Positions 31,187 through 39,195 of a DNA stretch of 42,145 nt are shown one piece after another. Within the stretch, counting starts at the first letter, position 1. Each line of letters begins with the position of its first letter. Position numbers and translations under genes: made by a program. Origin of the DNA: an uncultured Prevotellaceae bacterium (lineage in GTDB: Bacteria > Bacteroidota > Bacteroidia > Bacteroidales > Bacteroidaceae); NCBI GenBank assembly GCA_900316975.1, contig ONFA01000017.1:1-42145 (forward strand), in the 5' to 3' direction. Below the pieces are notes generated by a model, which had not been told where the DNA came from, made no database searches, and was given only the letters and a program-made list of their open reading frames with translations.

Positions 31187-32527
31187 ATGGACGCAAAAAA
31201 AGTATTGGAAGACCTTAAGCGTCGCTTTCCAAACGAACCTGAGTATCATCAGGCAGTAGAAGAAGTTCTCGGTACAATCGAGGAAGAGTACAACAAGCAC
31301 CCAGAGTTCGATAAGGTGAACCTCATCGAGCGTCTCTGCATTCCAGATCGCGTGTATCAGTTCCGCGTCACTTGGATGGATGACAAAGGCCAGATTCAGA
31401 CCAACATGGGCTACCGCATCCAGCACAACAACGCCATTGGCCCCTACAAGGGCGGTATCCGTTTCCACAGTTCTGTGAACCTCGGCATCCTGAAGTTCCT
31501 CGCTTTCGAGCAGACTTTCAAGAACTCTCTTACGACACTCCCCATGGGTGGTGGCAAGGGTGGCTCAGACTTCTCTCCACGTGGCAAGAGCAACGCAGAG
31601 GTGATGCGTTTCTGCCAGGCTTTCATGCTTGAGTTGACTCGTCACATTGGTCCAGATGTGGATGTACCAGCAGGTGACATCGGCGTAGGTGGCCGTGAGG
31701 TAGGCTACATGTTCGGCATGTACAAGAAACTCACTCGCGAGTATAGCGGTGTGCTCACTGGTAAGGGCATCGAGTTCGGTGGTTCTCTCATCCGTCCTGA
31801 AGCAACTGGTTACGGTACAGTTTACTTCCTCCGCGCTATGTTGAAGACGAAGGGCGACAAGATTGAAGGCAAGAAGGTGCTCATCTCTGGTGCTGGTAAC
31901 GTGGCTCAGTATGCTGCTGAGAAGGTGCTCCAGCTCGGTGGTAAGGTGATGACCATGTCTGACTCTAACGGTTACATCTACGACCCAGACGGTATCGACC
32001 GTGCTAAACTCGACTACATCATGGAGTTGAAGAACGTATATCGTGGCCGTATCAAGGAATATGTTGACAAGTACCCAACTGCCAAGTATGTTGGTGACGG
32101 TGCAAAGCCTTGGTTCGAGAAGGCTGACATCGCTCTGCCTTGCGCAACTCAGAACGAGTTGAACGAGGAGCAGGCTAAGGCTCTGATTGCCAACGGCGTG
32201 ATTGCAGTGGCTGAAGGTGCTAACATGCCATCTACTCCAGGCGCTATCCGCGTATTCCAGGAGGCTAAGATTCTTTACTCTCCAGGTAAGGCTTCTAACG
32301 CAGGTGGTGTATCTGTATCAGGTCTTGAGATGTCTCAGAACTCAGAGCGTCTGTCTTGGTCAGCTGAAGAGGTTGACGCTAAGCTCCTCTGGATCATGGA
32401 GAACATCCACGAGAACTGCGTGAAGTACGGCACAGAGGCTGACGGCTACGTGAACTACGTGAAGGGTGCTAACGTTGCAGGCTTCATGAAAGTTGCGAAG
32501 GCCATGATGGCTCAGGGCATCGTATAA
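31187..32527 (+). CDS. gdhA: NADP-dependent glutamate dehydrogenase (hexameric)
   Basis: Makes glutamate from 2-oxoglutarate and ammonia, the main ammonium entry in many gut Bacteroidales. It is 446 residues, typical of the small hexameric class. The catalytic lysine K124 lies in PMGGGKGGSDF, and D164 in PAGDIGVGGRE. The Rossmann motif is GAGNVA (235-240), followed by MSDSNG, where Ser at the end of the second strand suits NADP. Codon use is highly biased (abundant protein). It has its own consensus promoter and terminator, so it is monocistronic. NADP rather than NAD specificity is inferred from subfamily resemblance. Confidence 0.96.
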   Translation: MDAKKVLEDLKRRFPNEPEYHQAVEEVLGTIEEEYNKHPEFDKVNLIERLCIPDRVYQFRVTWMDDKGQIQTNMGYRIQHNNAIGPYKGGIRFHSSVNLGILKFLAFEQTFKNSLTTLPMGGGKGGSDFSPRGKSNAEVMRFCQAFMLELTRHIGPDVDVPAGDIGVGGREVGYMFGMYKKLTREYSGVLTGKGIEFGGSLIRPEATGYGTVYFLRAMLKTKGDKIEGKKVLISGAGNVAQYAAEKVLQLGGKVMTMSDSNGYIYDPDGIDRAKLDYIMELKNVYRGRIKEYVDKYPTAKYVGDGAKPWFEKADIALPCATQNELNEEQAKALIANGVIAVAEGANMPSTPGAIRVFQEAKILYSPGKASNAGGVSVSGLEMSQNSERLSWSAEEVDAKLLWIMENIHENCVKYGTEADGYVNYVKGANVAGFMKVAKAMMAQGIV

Positions 32528-32545
32528 TACAAACCTTTCTATAAG

Positions 32546-32580
32546 AAAAACGCATCGTGTATTTGCACGGTGCGTTTTTT
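32546..32580 (+). terminator. gdhA terminator
   Basis: A 14-bp stem (AAAAACGCATCGTG with CACGGTGCGTTTTT, one G-T pair) encloses a 6-nt loop TATTTG and ends in a T-run. The loop contains the -33 box of the next promoter. Confidence 0.88.
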
Positions 32581-32593
32581 TGTTGTACCTTTG
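32562..32593 (+). promoter_or_regulatory. metY promoter embedded in the gdhA terminator
   Basis: TTTG (32562-32565, in the terminator loop and its flank), 20 nt, TACCTTTG (32586-32593). The leader to the ATG at 32620 is only about 20 nt, leaving no room for a SAM riboswitch. Confidence 0.75.
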
Positions 32594-32619
32594 CATGACA
32601 AAAAACTAAAACCAACAAT

Positions 32620-33900
32620 ATGAGTAAGAAGAATCTTGAGACCATCTGCGTGCATGGCGGATGGAAACCAACCAAGGGCGAACCTCAGCAGTTGCCCATC
32701 TATCAGAGCACTACCTTCAAGTACGACACCAGTGAACAGATGGCACGTCTCTTCGACTTGAAGGATGCAGGCTATTTCTACACACGTCTTGCCAATCCCA
32801 CCAATGACATGGTGGCAAAGAAGATTGCTGCCCTCGAAGGGGGTGTGGGTGCCGTGCTGACCAGCAGCGGTCAGGCTGCCAACTTCTACGCCGTGTTCAA
32901 CATCTGCGAGGCAGGTGACCACTTCATCACCTCCAACACTATCTATGGTGGCACGTTCAACCTCTTTGGCGTGACCATGAAGAAACTCGGCATCGAGTGT
33001 ACCTTCATTGACCCCGATTGGGATGATGAGCGCATCGAGAAGGAGTTCCGTCCCAACACCAAGTGCTTCTTCGGCGAGACCATCAGCAACCCTGGCGGCA
33101 ACGTGTTCGACATTGAGCGTTTTGCCAAGATGGCGCACAAGCATGGCGTGCCACTTATCGTGGATAACACCTTTGCCACACCTATCAACTGCCGTCCTTT
33201 CGAGTGGGGTTGCGATATCGTGACGCACTCCACCACGAAGTACATGGATGGACATGCCACTCAGGTGGGTGGATGCGTGGTCGATAGCGGCAACTTCGAC
33301 TGGGATGCCTATAGTGAGAAATTTCCTGGCTTGACCACTCCCGATGAGAGTTACCACGGTCTCACTTACACGAAGGCATTTGGCAAGTTGGCTTACTCAA
33401 CCAAGCTCGTTTCTCAGCTCATGCGTGACCTCGGTTCCATTCCTGCTCCTCAGAACTCCTTCCTTCTCAATCTCGGTTTGGAAACTCTCCATCTCCGTAT
33501 GCGTCAGCATTGTGCTAATGCCCAGAAGGTGGCAGAGTGGTTGGAAAAGAACCCGAAAGTGGGTTGGGTGAACTACTGCGGTCTGCCAGGCAACAAATAC
33601 TACGAATTAGGTCAGAAGTACCTGCCTAATGGTTCTTGCGGTGTCATCGCTTTCGGCTTGAAGGGAAGCCGTGAAGAAGCCATCAAGTTCATGGACAACC
33701 TCGACTTCATCAGTATCGTCACCCACGTGGCAGATGCCCGCACTTGTGTGTTGCACCCAGCCAGCCACACCCACCGTCAGCTCTCTGACGAACAACTGCG
33801 TGAGGCAGGTGTGGCACCTGACCTCGTGCGCCTCTCTGTGGGCATCGAGAATGCCGAAGACATCATCGCCGACCTCGAACAGGCAATGGCAAAGATGTAA
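32620..33900 (+). CDS. metY: O-acetylhomoserine sulfhydrylase (aminocarboxypropyltransferase)
   Basis: A PLP enzyme that joins O-acetylhomoserine and sulfide to make homocysteine for methionine synthesis. It is 426 residues of the Cys/Met metabolism family. The PLP lysine is K207 in THSTTKYMDGH. Other signatures are YFYTRLANPTNDMVAKKIAALEGG, the SSGQAANF loop, and the C-terminal SVGIENAEDIIADLEQA. The length (about 425 instead of 380) favours MetY over cystathionine gamma-synthase or lyase. The last 72 bp of the gene region (33832-33903) recur at 40276-40347. Confidence 0.93.
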   Translation: MSKKNLETICVHGGWKPTKGEPQQLPIYQSTTFKYDTSEQMARLFDLKDAGYFYTRLANPTNDMVAKKIAALEGGVGAVLTSSGQAANFYAVFNICEAGDHFITSNTIYGGTFNLFGVTMKKLGIECTFIDPDWDDERIEKEFRPNTKCFFGETISNPGGNVFDIERFAKMAHKHGVPLIVDNTFATPINCRPFEWGCDIVTHSTTKYMDGHATQVGGCVVDSGNFDWDAYSEKFPGLTTPDESYHGLTYTKAFGKLAYSTKLVSQLMRDLGSIPAPQNSFLLNLGLETLHLRMRQHCANAQKVAEWLEKNPKVGWVNYCGLPGNKYYELGQKYLPNGSCGVIAFGLKGSREEAIKFMDNLDFISIVTHVADARTCVLHPASHTHRQLSDEQLREAGVAPDLVRLSVGIENAEDIIADLEQAMAKM

Positions 33901-33925
33901 AGAATACTACTCATTACAAAAGATA

Positions 33926-33961
33926 AAGAGGATTGGCAGTAATGCCAGTCCTCTTGTTTTT
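33926..33961 (+). terminator. metY terminator
   Basis: A 13-bp stem AAGAGGATTGGCA / TGCCAGTCCTCTT (one G-T pair), tetraloop GTAA, then GTTTTT. Confidence 0.9.
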
Positions 33962-34308
33962 CAATAACCCACGCTTCTCAGCAGAGGCAGGTTTTTGATT
34001 TAAGTTCCGGAAGTAGAGTTATTCATCATTTCACTTCAGATTTTTTGTTGTGTCGGCAGTTTTTGTACTTTTGTGCCCGAAAGCATCTATGTTGCTAAAT
34101 TAGCAACACAAGTTTCTAAGTTGGCAACATAAGTTTCTGAGTTAGCAACATAAGTTTCCAACTTAGCAACATAGAAGAAACAAGGGGAAAAGGAAAATTT
34201 TATAGCGAGAGAATCCGTTTTTCAGTACGAGGGGCTAGGTTTTTTGCCTTCATCATATCAACTTCCGAAAGTTGAGTTACAGATTTAAAAATGTATCAAA
34301 TTCCTCCT
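33962..34308. other. Non-coding stretch between metY and the small coupled ORF
   Basis: No convincing ORF. It holds a promoter-like pair on the plus strand (TTTG 34044-34047 and TACTTTTG 34066-34073, spacing 18), the 21-bp repeat array at 34089-34172, and two copies of a 20-bp motif related to AACTTCCGAAAGTTGAGTTA (34002-34021 and 34260-34279). A plus-strand transcript would have no gene to serve before it meets the convergent operon. Confidence 0.6.
34089..34172. repeat. Three tandem 21-bp repeats ending in GCAACAT, with an inverted cap
   Basis: Units at 34110-34130, 34131-34151 and 34152-34172 each start AAGTTTC and end GCAACAT, differing at a few central positions. The array is preceded by the palindrome GTTGCTAA-A-TTAGCAAC (34091-34107). 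Its left half is the reverse complement of the unit end, so the whole array is bounded by ATGTTGCTAA (34089-34098) and TTAGCAACAT (34163-34172). Twenty-one bp is two helical turns, which would put any bound protein on one face. Confidence 0.85.
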
Positions 34309-34473
34309 CTAAAAAGCCTCAAAAGACACACGAGAACCCCGTTTGTGTGCTTTTCCCCTCTCTTGGCGCACATATGAGTTGCGCAGAATTTCAACATCCA
34401 TTGCTATGGATGGCAATAGAAACAAACATTTTTTGAGAATAGTCATAGTTGTATATTTGTCCATGGCACTCAT
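34309..34473 (-). CDS. Small 54-residue ORF translationally coupled to the upstream gene
   Basis: Starts with ATG that shares a base with the TAA stop of the 34967-34473 gene (TAATG). It encodes 54 residues with a short hydrophobic stretch (LKKCLFLLPSIA) and a basic tail ending GSRVSFEAF. I do not recognise it. The 3' third of the ORF coincides with a hairpin on the minus strand (AAAAGCACAC … GTGTGTCTTTT, about 34318-34350) followed by GAGGCTTTTT. The stretch may therefore really be the operon terminator or a small RNA. The hydrophobic segment is too short for a confident membrane helix. Real translation is uncertain. Confidence 0.35.
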   Translation of the reverse strand: MSAMDKYTTMTILKKCLFLLPSIAMDVEILRNSYVRQERGKAHKRGSRVSFEAF

Positions 34474-34967
34474 TATTTTTTCAGCCGCTTGTTGAGCAGG
34501 TGGCACAGCTTCTCAGGTTTCATGGTGAGATTCGTGACTTGAATACAATCCTCAGCACCCATAAGGATTCGATTTATCTTACGGCCGATGCGGTCCATGC
34601 CCTTTGCCTCGCTCTTCTTCTTGGCTTCCACGTCGGGCATGTAGTGAATGCGTATAACGTCGGATTTGGATAAATAAGCAAGGTCGAAATGGTGGATATC
34701 AGCGAAGTTATATTCCTTTTTACCGACGATGACTTTATCTTCCTTGATGATGATAGGAGGTATATGTAATACCCGCTCACGAATGAGAACGGAAAGACCC
34801 CAAAGAAAGGTCGCACCTGACAGCAGTAGTAAAGACCAATTCCATATCCAGAACCGAGCGTTTAGACCTTTGGTAATAGGGATGAGAAAAACTATGGTAA
34901 ATCCCAACAATATAAGAAGAGGGGGCAGAGCCACCCAGACCTTGTGATATAATTTGATTTCTTCCAT
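34473..34967 (-). CDS. Membrane protein with two TM helices and a PH-like domain
   Basis: A 164-residue protein. Hydrophobic segments lie at about 10-32 and 42-64, forming a hairpin. The C-terminal cytoplasmic domain (about 68-160) begins IPPIIIKEDKVIVGKKEYNFADIHHFDL, a strand pattern like bacterial PH-like (YdbS/STM3941-type) domains. A basic stretch follows (EAKKKSEAKGMDRIGRKINRIL). No function is known. It is the fifth gene of the run headed by blaI, 49 nt after the TraB/GumN gene. Confidence 0.65.
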   Translation of the reverse strand: MEEIKLYHKVWVALPPLLILLGFTIVFLIPITKGLNARFWIWNWSLLLLSGATFLWGLSVLIRERVLHIPPIIIKEDKVIVGKKEYNFADIHHFDLAYLSKSDVIRIHYMPDVEAKKKSEAKGMDRIGRKINRILMGAEDCIQVTNLTMKPEKLCHLLNKRLKK

Positions 34968-35016
34968 TGATGATTGTTTTATTTGCCTGCAAAAATGTTT
35001 GCTTTTCGCATTAAAT

Positions 35017-36018
35017 CTATTTCACCGCCTCGACCGTGTATCCCTTGCGCCGCAGCATCGCAATCAGTCCGTCGTTGCCAAGGAGGTGGCGGGCACCCAC
35101 GGCTACCATACACGGCCCCTTGGCGATGTTCTGCTCGATGACGGGACACCATGCCTGATTCATGGATTGAACAGGAAATATGGAATTGCCTGAGTTCAGG
35201 GGATTGGCTGAGTTCAACTCATCATTCTTCGCCTGATTCTCCAGCACATCATGTAGGCTGCATGTGTCGTTCTCCAGATAGGCTGCTTGGATTTCCTTCA
35301 TAGGCTCCAGCATCTGGTCGTTATCATTATGTATGCCTATGTAAAGTATCGTGGCTTGAAACTTCAGCGGGATATCAGGACGCTGTCGTTGTTTGTTGTT
35401 GGGGCGCCCCATCCATTGTGCGTGTTGCTCCGTACTTTCCAATTGCCCAATCTCAATTCCTCGCTTGACTGCCTCTTGATATAACACGACATCCGCAGCT
35501 CGATTGCCATAATATCCCTTGGCCAAATTGTATGCGGAAAGATGATTGAACCAATAGTACGGGGTCTTTTTCCAATACTCCGCATCGCCCATCTTCTGGC
35601 TCAGGAATTGATGCACCTCCTGATACTGAGCCACGCTGTCGAAGAGGCTCTCGTAGGTCACGCCTTCAGGCATCAAATCCTCTTTTTCCGTATCCTTGTC
35701 GCATCCAAGATACTCCGCTATGCTCATCTCTTTGGCAGCCAACCGATTCGCCACGGTCAAGTCCGTCTCGAAGTACACAGTCTTCACATTCGACAAGGCT
35801 TCATCGACGCCCTCAAAGCCAAAAATCTCCTCATGCGTGAAGCTGTGCCCACCTCCGTGGCAAGTGCCAAAGAGGTATGATTTCTGAGCGAGTCCATTGC
35901 CGCTTATCTCCCACAGCCAGCCGGGATTGTCAGTTTTGGAATCGGAACAATTATACGTATACGACGTCGCTGTAATGGCAGCGACGGCAAGGATGATTGG
36001 TAGGCTCATTTTCTTCAT
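35017..36018 (-). CDS. Secreted TraB/GumN family protein
   Basis: A 333-residue protein with a signal peptide (about 1-18). A cysteine at 24 is in a non-lipobox context. The family features are LAQKSYLFGTCHGGGHSFT (about 44-62), the acidic YFETDLT, and the C-terminal signature GARHLLGNDGLIAMLRRKGYTVEAV. TraB/GumN proteins are related to the Tiki/EreA/ChaN superfamily of metal-dependent hydrolases, where the GxxH and terminal GxxH-type motifs are thought to bind metal. Its target is unknown. It follows the secreted protein gene by 14 nt, so it is very likely co-transcribed with the BlaI/BlaR1-type genes. Confidence 0.85.
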   Translation of the reverse strand: MKKMSLPIILAVAAITATSYTYNCSDSKTDNPGWLWEISGNGLAQKSYLFGTCHGGGHSFTHEEIFGFEGVDEALSNVKTVYFETDLTVANRLAAKEMSIAEYLGCDKDTEKEDLMPEGVTYESLFDSVAQYQEVHQFLSQKMGDAEYWKKTPYYWFNHLSAYNLAKGYYGNRAADVVLYQEAVKRGIEIGQLESTEQHAQWMGRPNNKQRQRPDIPLKFQATILYIGIHNDNDQMLEPMKEIQAAYLENDTCSLHDVLENQAKNDELNSANPLNSGNSIFPVQSMNQAWCPVIEQNIAKGPCMVAVGARHLLGNDGLIAMLRRKGYTVEAVK

Positions 36019-36032
36019 ATCGTTATGGTTTT

Positions 36033-36839
36033 TTATTTGTTGATGCGGATGGGTATTGTCCAGGACACTTGCTTGATTTTTCCGTTAATGTAGTAGAGGG
36101 GAAGGAACTGATTGGCGAGAATATAATTGGCGAGTTTCTCCTTGATTTCCCTTTCCATCGCTTTGTTGTGTAGGGCCATTTCATCGCTGGGGAAGGTCAC
36201 TTCCACGTCAGTGGGCATCATCATGAGGCCAAAGTTGCAGTATTGGACTCTGGCGAGGATGCGGCCTTTCTCTTCTGGATAGCGTTTGTGGAGCTGGGCA
36301 CCGAGGTCGTCGATGAACTTCACGAGCTCCCTCTGGTCATCCATCTTCCCTTTGATGAGCAACTTATTCTCTACCCGTTTGACAGAAACGACCTTGCCTT
36401 GCTTCACAGCAATGAAGTCCTCATGCTCATAGTAACGGGTGAAGCCCATGTGTTCATAGAAGACTTGCTTGCCTGAAACGACTCGTAGGGTGTCGCTGAA
36501 CCATGTGGCTGCCACACGTCCGTTCTTGCAGTATTTGCGAAGCTCTGGAATGTCCTTGGCGTAAAGATTTTTTCCACTTTCAGGCACGATGTAGTCGAGA
36601 TAGAGCATGTCGTTTTCGATGAACCAATGACCCTGATAGCCACGCCAAAGGGATGTTATTGACGCTTCTCTTTCCATTTTTCTGCCCAAGTTATCAAACT
36701 CGTGGCACTGGAAGAGGGGCAAGGTTAGCATCTCGTACTTTTGCCCTTTCCAAATGATGCGTTCACCTTCCTGCCCTGTGGCAGAGGCAGTCGAAATCAA
36801 TGTGATCCATGTGAGGATGATCAAATAGATTTTATTCAT
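36033..36839 (-). CDS. Secreted protein of unknown function in the blaI operon
   Basis: A 268-residue exported protein from the ATG at 36839. A TTG three codons earlier is possible but weaker. The signal peptide is about 1-22 (STASATGQ). The body has no family I recognise. The last 60 residues (DVEVTFPSDEMA … FLPLYYINGKIKQVSWTIPIRIN) resemble a TonB C-terminal-like strand-helix-strand ending, echoing the neighbour encoded at 36853-39195. It starts 13 nt after the BlaR1-like gene stop. Confidence 0.7.
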   Translation of the reverse strand: MNKIYLIILTWITLISTASATGQEGERIIWKGQKYEMLTLPLFQCHEFDNLGRKMEREASITSLWRGYQGHWFIENDMLYLDYIVPESGKNLYAKDIPELRKYCKNGRVAATWFSDTLRVVSGKQVFYEHMGFTRYYEHEDFIAVKQGKVVSVKRVENKLLIKGKMDDQRELVKFIDDLGAQLHKRYPEEKGRILARVQYCNFGLMMMPTDVEVTFPSDEMALHNKAMEREIKEKLANYILANQFLPLYYINGKIKQVSWTIPIRINK

Positions 36840-36852
36840 AGTTGACAATTGA

Positions 36853-39195
36853 TTATTGGAGTCTGAAAGTGAAAGGCATGGTATATTTCATGCGTACATA
36901 TTCTTTCTTGCCATTCGTTTCATGGATGGCAGGTTGCCACTTGGGCATAGATTGGAGGATGTTGATCACCACATTCTCGAAGGCAGCCTTTCTCTTGTTG
37001 ATGAAGGTTTCGTATTCCTCCTCTGTCACATGGAGAGAGGCGGCTGTTTCTTTGGTGTTGATGTCGTTGCGAATCACAGAGAAATTTTGCAGGCTTCCAT
37101 CTTTCTCCACCACGAAACTGACCATCAACCGACCTTCAAACCCATATTTCCTGTAGATGGGGTCTGGGTAGTGCAGATGCGTTTGCATATAGTGCATCAA
37201 GGTGCTGGTTCCTCCTTCAAATTGGGCGATGCTGATATTGGGGGCTAAATAGATGCTGTCGCTGCTGGACACAGGGATGTCTGCATGGGTTTGCTTCGTT
37301 TCAAACTTGCTGGTGGCAAGGGGATGTGGCTGGCGTAGGGCAGCATGAAGGAGAGTGAGGAGATTCTTATAAAGAAATTCCTTGCTGATGGTTTGTCGTA
37401 CCCAAAGTTGAAATTTACCATTTTCCGCTTGATAATAGAATTGGTTCTCATGTATCCATTGAGGCTCGTAGATACGATTGCCGATGCGGATTTGTTTCTT
37501 CCCCACGTGGGAAAAGTCTTGCACAGAGCCCATAAGACCACGTCTCGCCATATTGATGTCATTCATATAGCTGAGCCTCAGCACTCGATGGCCTCGCACC
37601 ACCATTCCGTTCATGATGAGCGGTGGTTCAATAGCTCCTTTCCCGTCCTTCCATGCCTGCAAATCAGCTTCGTCCTTTTCGCTCATCACCCACCAGATGC
37701 CTGAATAGGGGTCTTTGCTATCGAAGTCCTTCGTGTCTCTCAGCAGGCTGAATATCTCTTCAGCAGGTTTGGAGAACTTGTCTCGTTCGTACTTCTCCAC
37801 CACCCAACCATGATCGGGGAATAGGGCGTGGTCTTTATATACGCTCCACCATCTGAGTTTGAACTCCTTGCCGTTACTGTCGTAAATCTGTGAACCATGC
37901 CCATCCTCTTCTTGGGGAACTCTCCCTGTGTAGTCGAAGACGTTGGCATCGTTGATGTTCAGGCAGAATTGAAAATCTTTGGAATTGCTGCCATTGACCC
38001 AGAAGGAGTAAGTGGCATCCTCTTCACAAATCTTGTATTGGTCGAAGGTTCCATCTATCTCGATGCCGTTCCGACCTGTGATTTTGGTCAATCGGTAGAT
38101 ACCACGTGGGTCTTGCGTCCAGTCATCATCATCGGACGAAGGAGTGCCAGTTCCTTTCTTTGAGGCTGCAAAAGGAGTGGGGAACGAATCCATCTCGTCA
38201 GAGACCTTGGTCTCAATCGTCTCCATCATATTGGGCTTGGCAAAGGCTGCCAAAGCGATGCCTGCAAGCGGTATCAGATACAGCGCTTTCATCCAGGCAT
38301 ATCGTCCTGATTGGTTTCTAAACATCATCACTAATCGTCTTTTTATGGGGTTTTGTTCAAAGTTGTTGGCTATCTCGTAGGGGGTGGGTTCTGTCGCCCT
38401 GTCTATCAGCAGCAACTGGTAGGTGTGGGCATCGAACCCCCTCTGCATTACGGCTTGGTCGGCCTGATACTCATGCACATCACGCAAGTCTCGTCTGAGC
38501 ATCCATGTGAAGGGCAGCCACCAAAGCATATTGGCGGCGAAGTCTGCCAGCAAGTTGTCCCACGAGTGGCGCAGTTGGACATGAGCCAGTTCGTGGGCAA
38601 TGATGGCATCTGTGATATTGGCATTGCCTTCGAGGTCATCCTCTCGAATGATGATGGTGCTGAACCACGAGAACGGAGTGTGGATGGACGGATGTTTTTT
38701 CAGACATACGCCCTTAGGAAGCCCGTCTTTGTCGATTCGTAGGCTCTGTCTGATTACACGATAGATAGCACCAACGGACAGCAGATATTGTGCCCAGAAA
38801 TAGACCAAGCCCAGGAGGTAGAGCAGGATGAGCCAACGAACGGGGCTCAGATGCAGGGTGCGGACAGGTGTCTCCCTTTCCGACTGCTTCTTTTTGAAGA
38901 AAGAGATATGGGTGCTCGGTTCTGTTCCCTCTGCATCTTCCTCTGGCTGATATTGAATCACAATTTCGTCAGCAATGTTGGTTTCGAGGTCTGTCATTCC
39001 CTTCGACACGACAGTTTCCTTCTCCGTGTGGATGATGCAGAAAGGCAATACCATGCTGGTCAGCAAGATGCCCACCAGCACCATACGGTTGAAGCGATGA
39101 AACGTTTCCTTCCGCAGGAACAAGCCATAGAGCGAATACAGCAACGTAAGGCTGATAGCCCATTTCAGAATATAGATAAATAGGGATGCCATCAT
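36853..39195 (-). CDS. BlaR1-like M56 family peptidase with C-terminal TonB domain
   Basis: A 780-residue inner-membrane sensor/transducer. TM helices lie near 4-28, 37-55, 119-142 and about 304-325. The cytoplasmic metallopeptidase loop between helices 3 and 4 has HELAH (201-205) and a third ligand E242 in DVHEYQADQ, the M56 pattern, so the protease should be active. In BlaR1 this domain triggers loss of the BlaI repressor. The C-terminal periplasmic region (about 330-680) shows no penicillin-binding signature I can see and ends in a TonB C-terminal domain (about 690-780: YGFEGRLMVSFVVEKDGSLQ … MPKWQPAI). The input is therefore probably not beta-lactam. It may respond to, or energise, an outer-membrane receptor. 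The ATG overlaps the blaI TGA stop. Confidence 0.9.
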   Translation of the reverse strand: MMASLFIYILKWAISLTLLYSLYGLFLRKETFHRFNRMVLVGILLTSMVLPFCIIHTEKETVVSKGMTDLETNIADEIVIQYQPEEDAEGTEPSTHISFFKKKQSERETPVRTLHLSPVRWLILLYLLGLVYFWAQYLLSVGAIYRVIRQSLRIDKDGLPKGVCLKKHPSIHTPFSWFSTIIIREDDLEGNANITDAIIAHELAHVQLRHSWDNLLADFAANMLWWLPFTWMLRRDLRDVHEYQADQAVMQRGFDAHTYQLLLIDRATEPTPYEIANNFEQNPIKRRLVMMFRNQSGRYAWMKALYLIPLAGIALAAFAKPNMMETIETKVSDEMDSFPTPFAASKKGTGTPSSDDDDWTQDPRGIYRLTKITGRNGIEIDGTFDQYKICEEDATYSFWVNGSNSKDFQFCLNINDANVFDYTGRVPQEEDGHGSQIYDSNGKEFKLRWWSVYKDHALFPDHGWVVEKYERDKFSKPAEEIFSLLRDTKDFDSKDPYSGIWWVMSEKDEADLQAWKDGKGAIEPPLIMNGMVVRGHRVLRLSYMNDINMARRGLMGSVQDFSHVGKKQIRIGNRIYEPQWIHENQFYYQAENGKFQLWVRQTISKEFLYKNLLTLLHAALRQPHPLATSKFETKQTHADIPVSSSDSIYLAPNISIAQFEGGTSTLMHYMQTHLHYPDPIYRKYGFEGRLMVSFVVEKDGSLQNFSVIRNDINTKETAASLHVTEEEYETFINKRKAAFENVVINILQSMPKWQPAIHETNGKKEYVRMKYTMPFTFRLQ

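Noticed and set aside
32594..32619. SAM-responsive riboswitch ahead of metY
   Set aside because: The predicted leader is about 20 nt, too short for any known SAM riboswitch.
34089..34172. CRISPR array
   Set aside because: The 21-bp units are directly adjacent with no spacers, and no cas gene is in the window.
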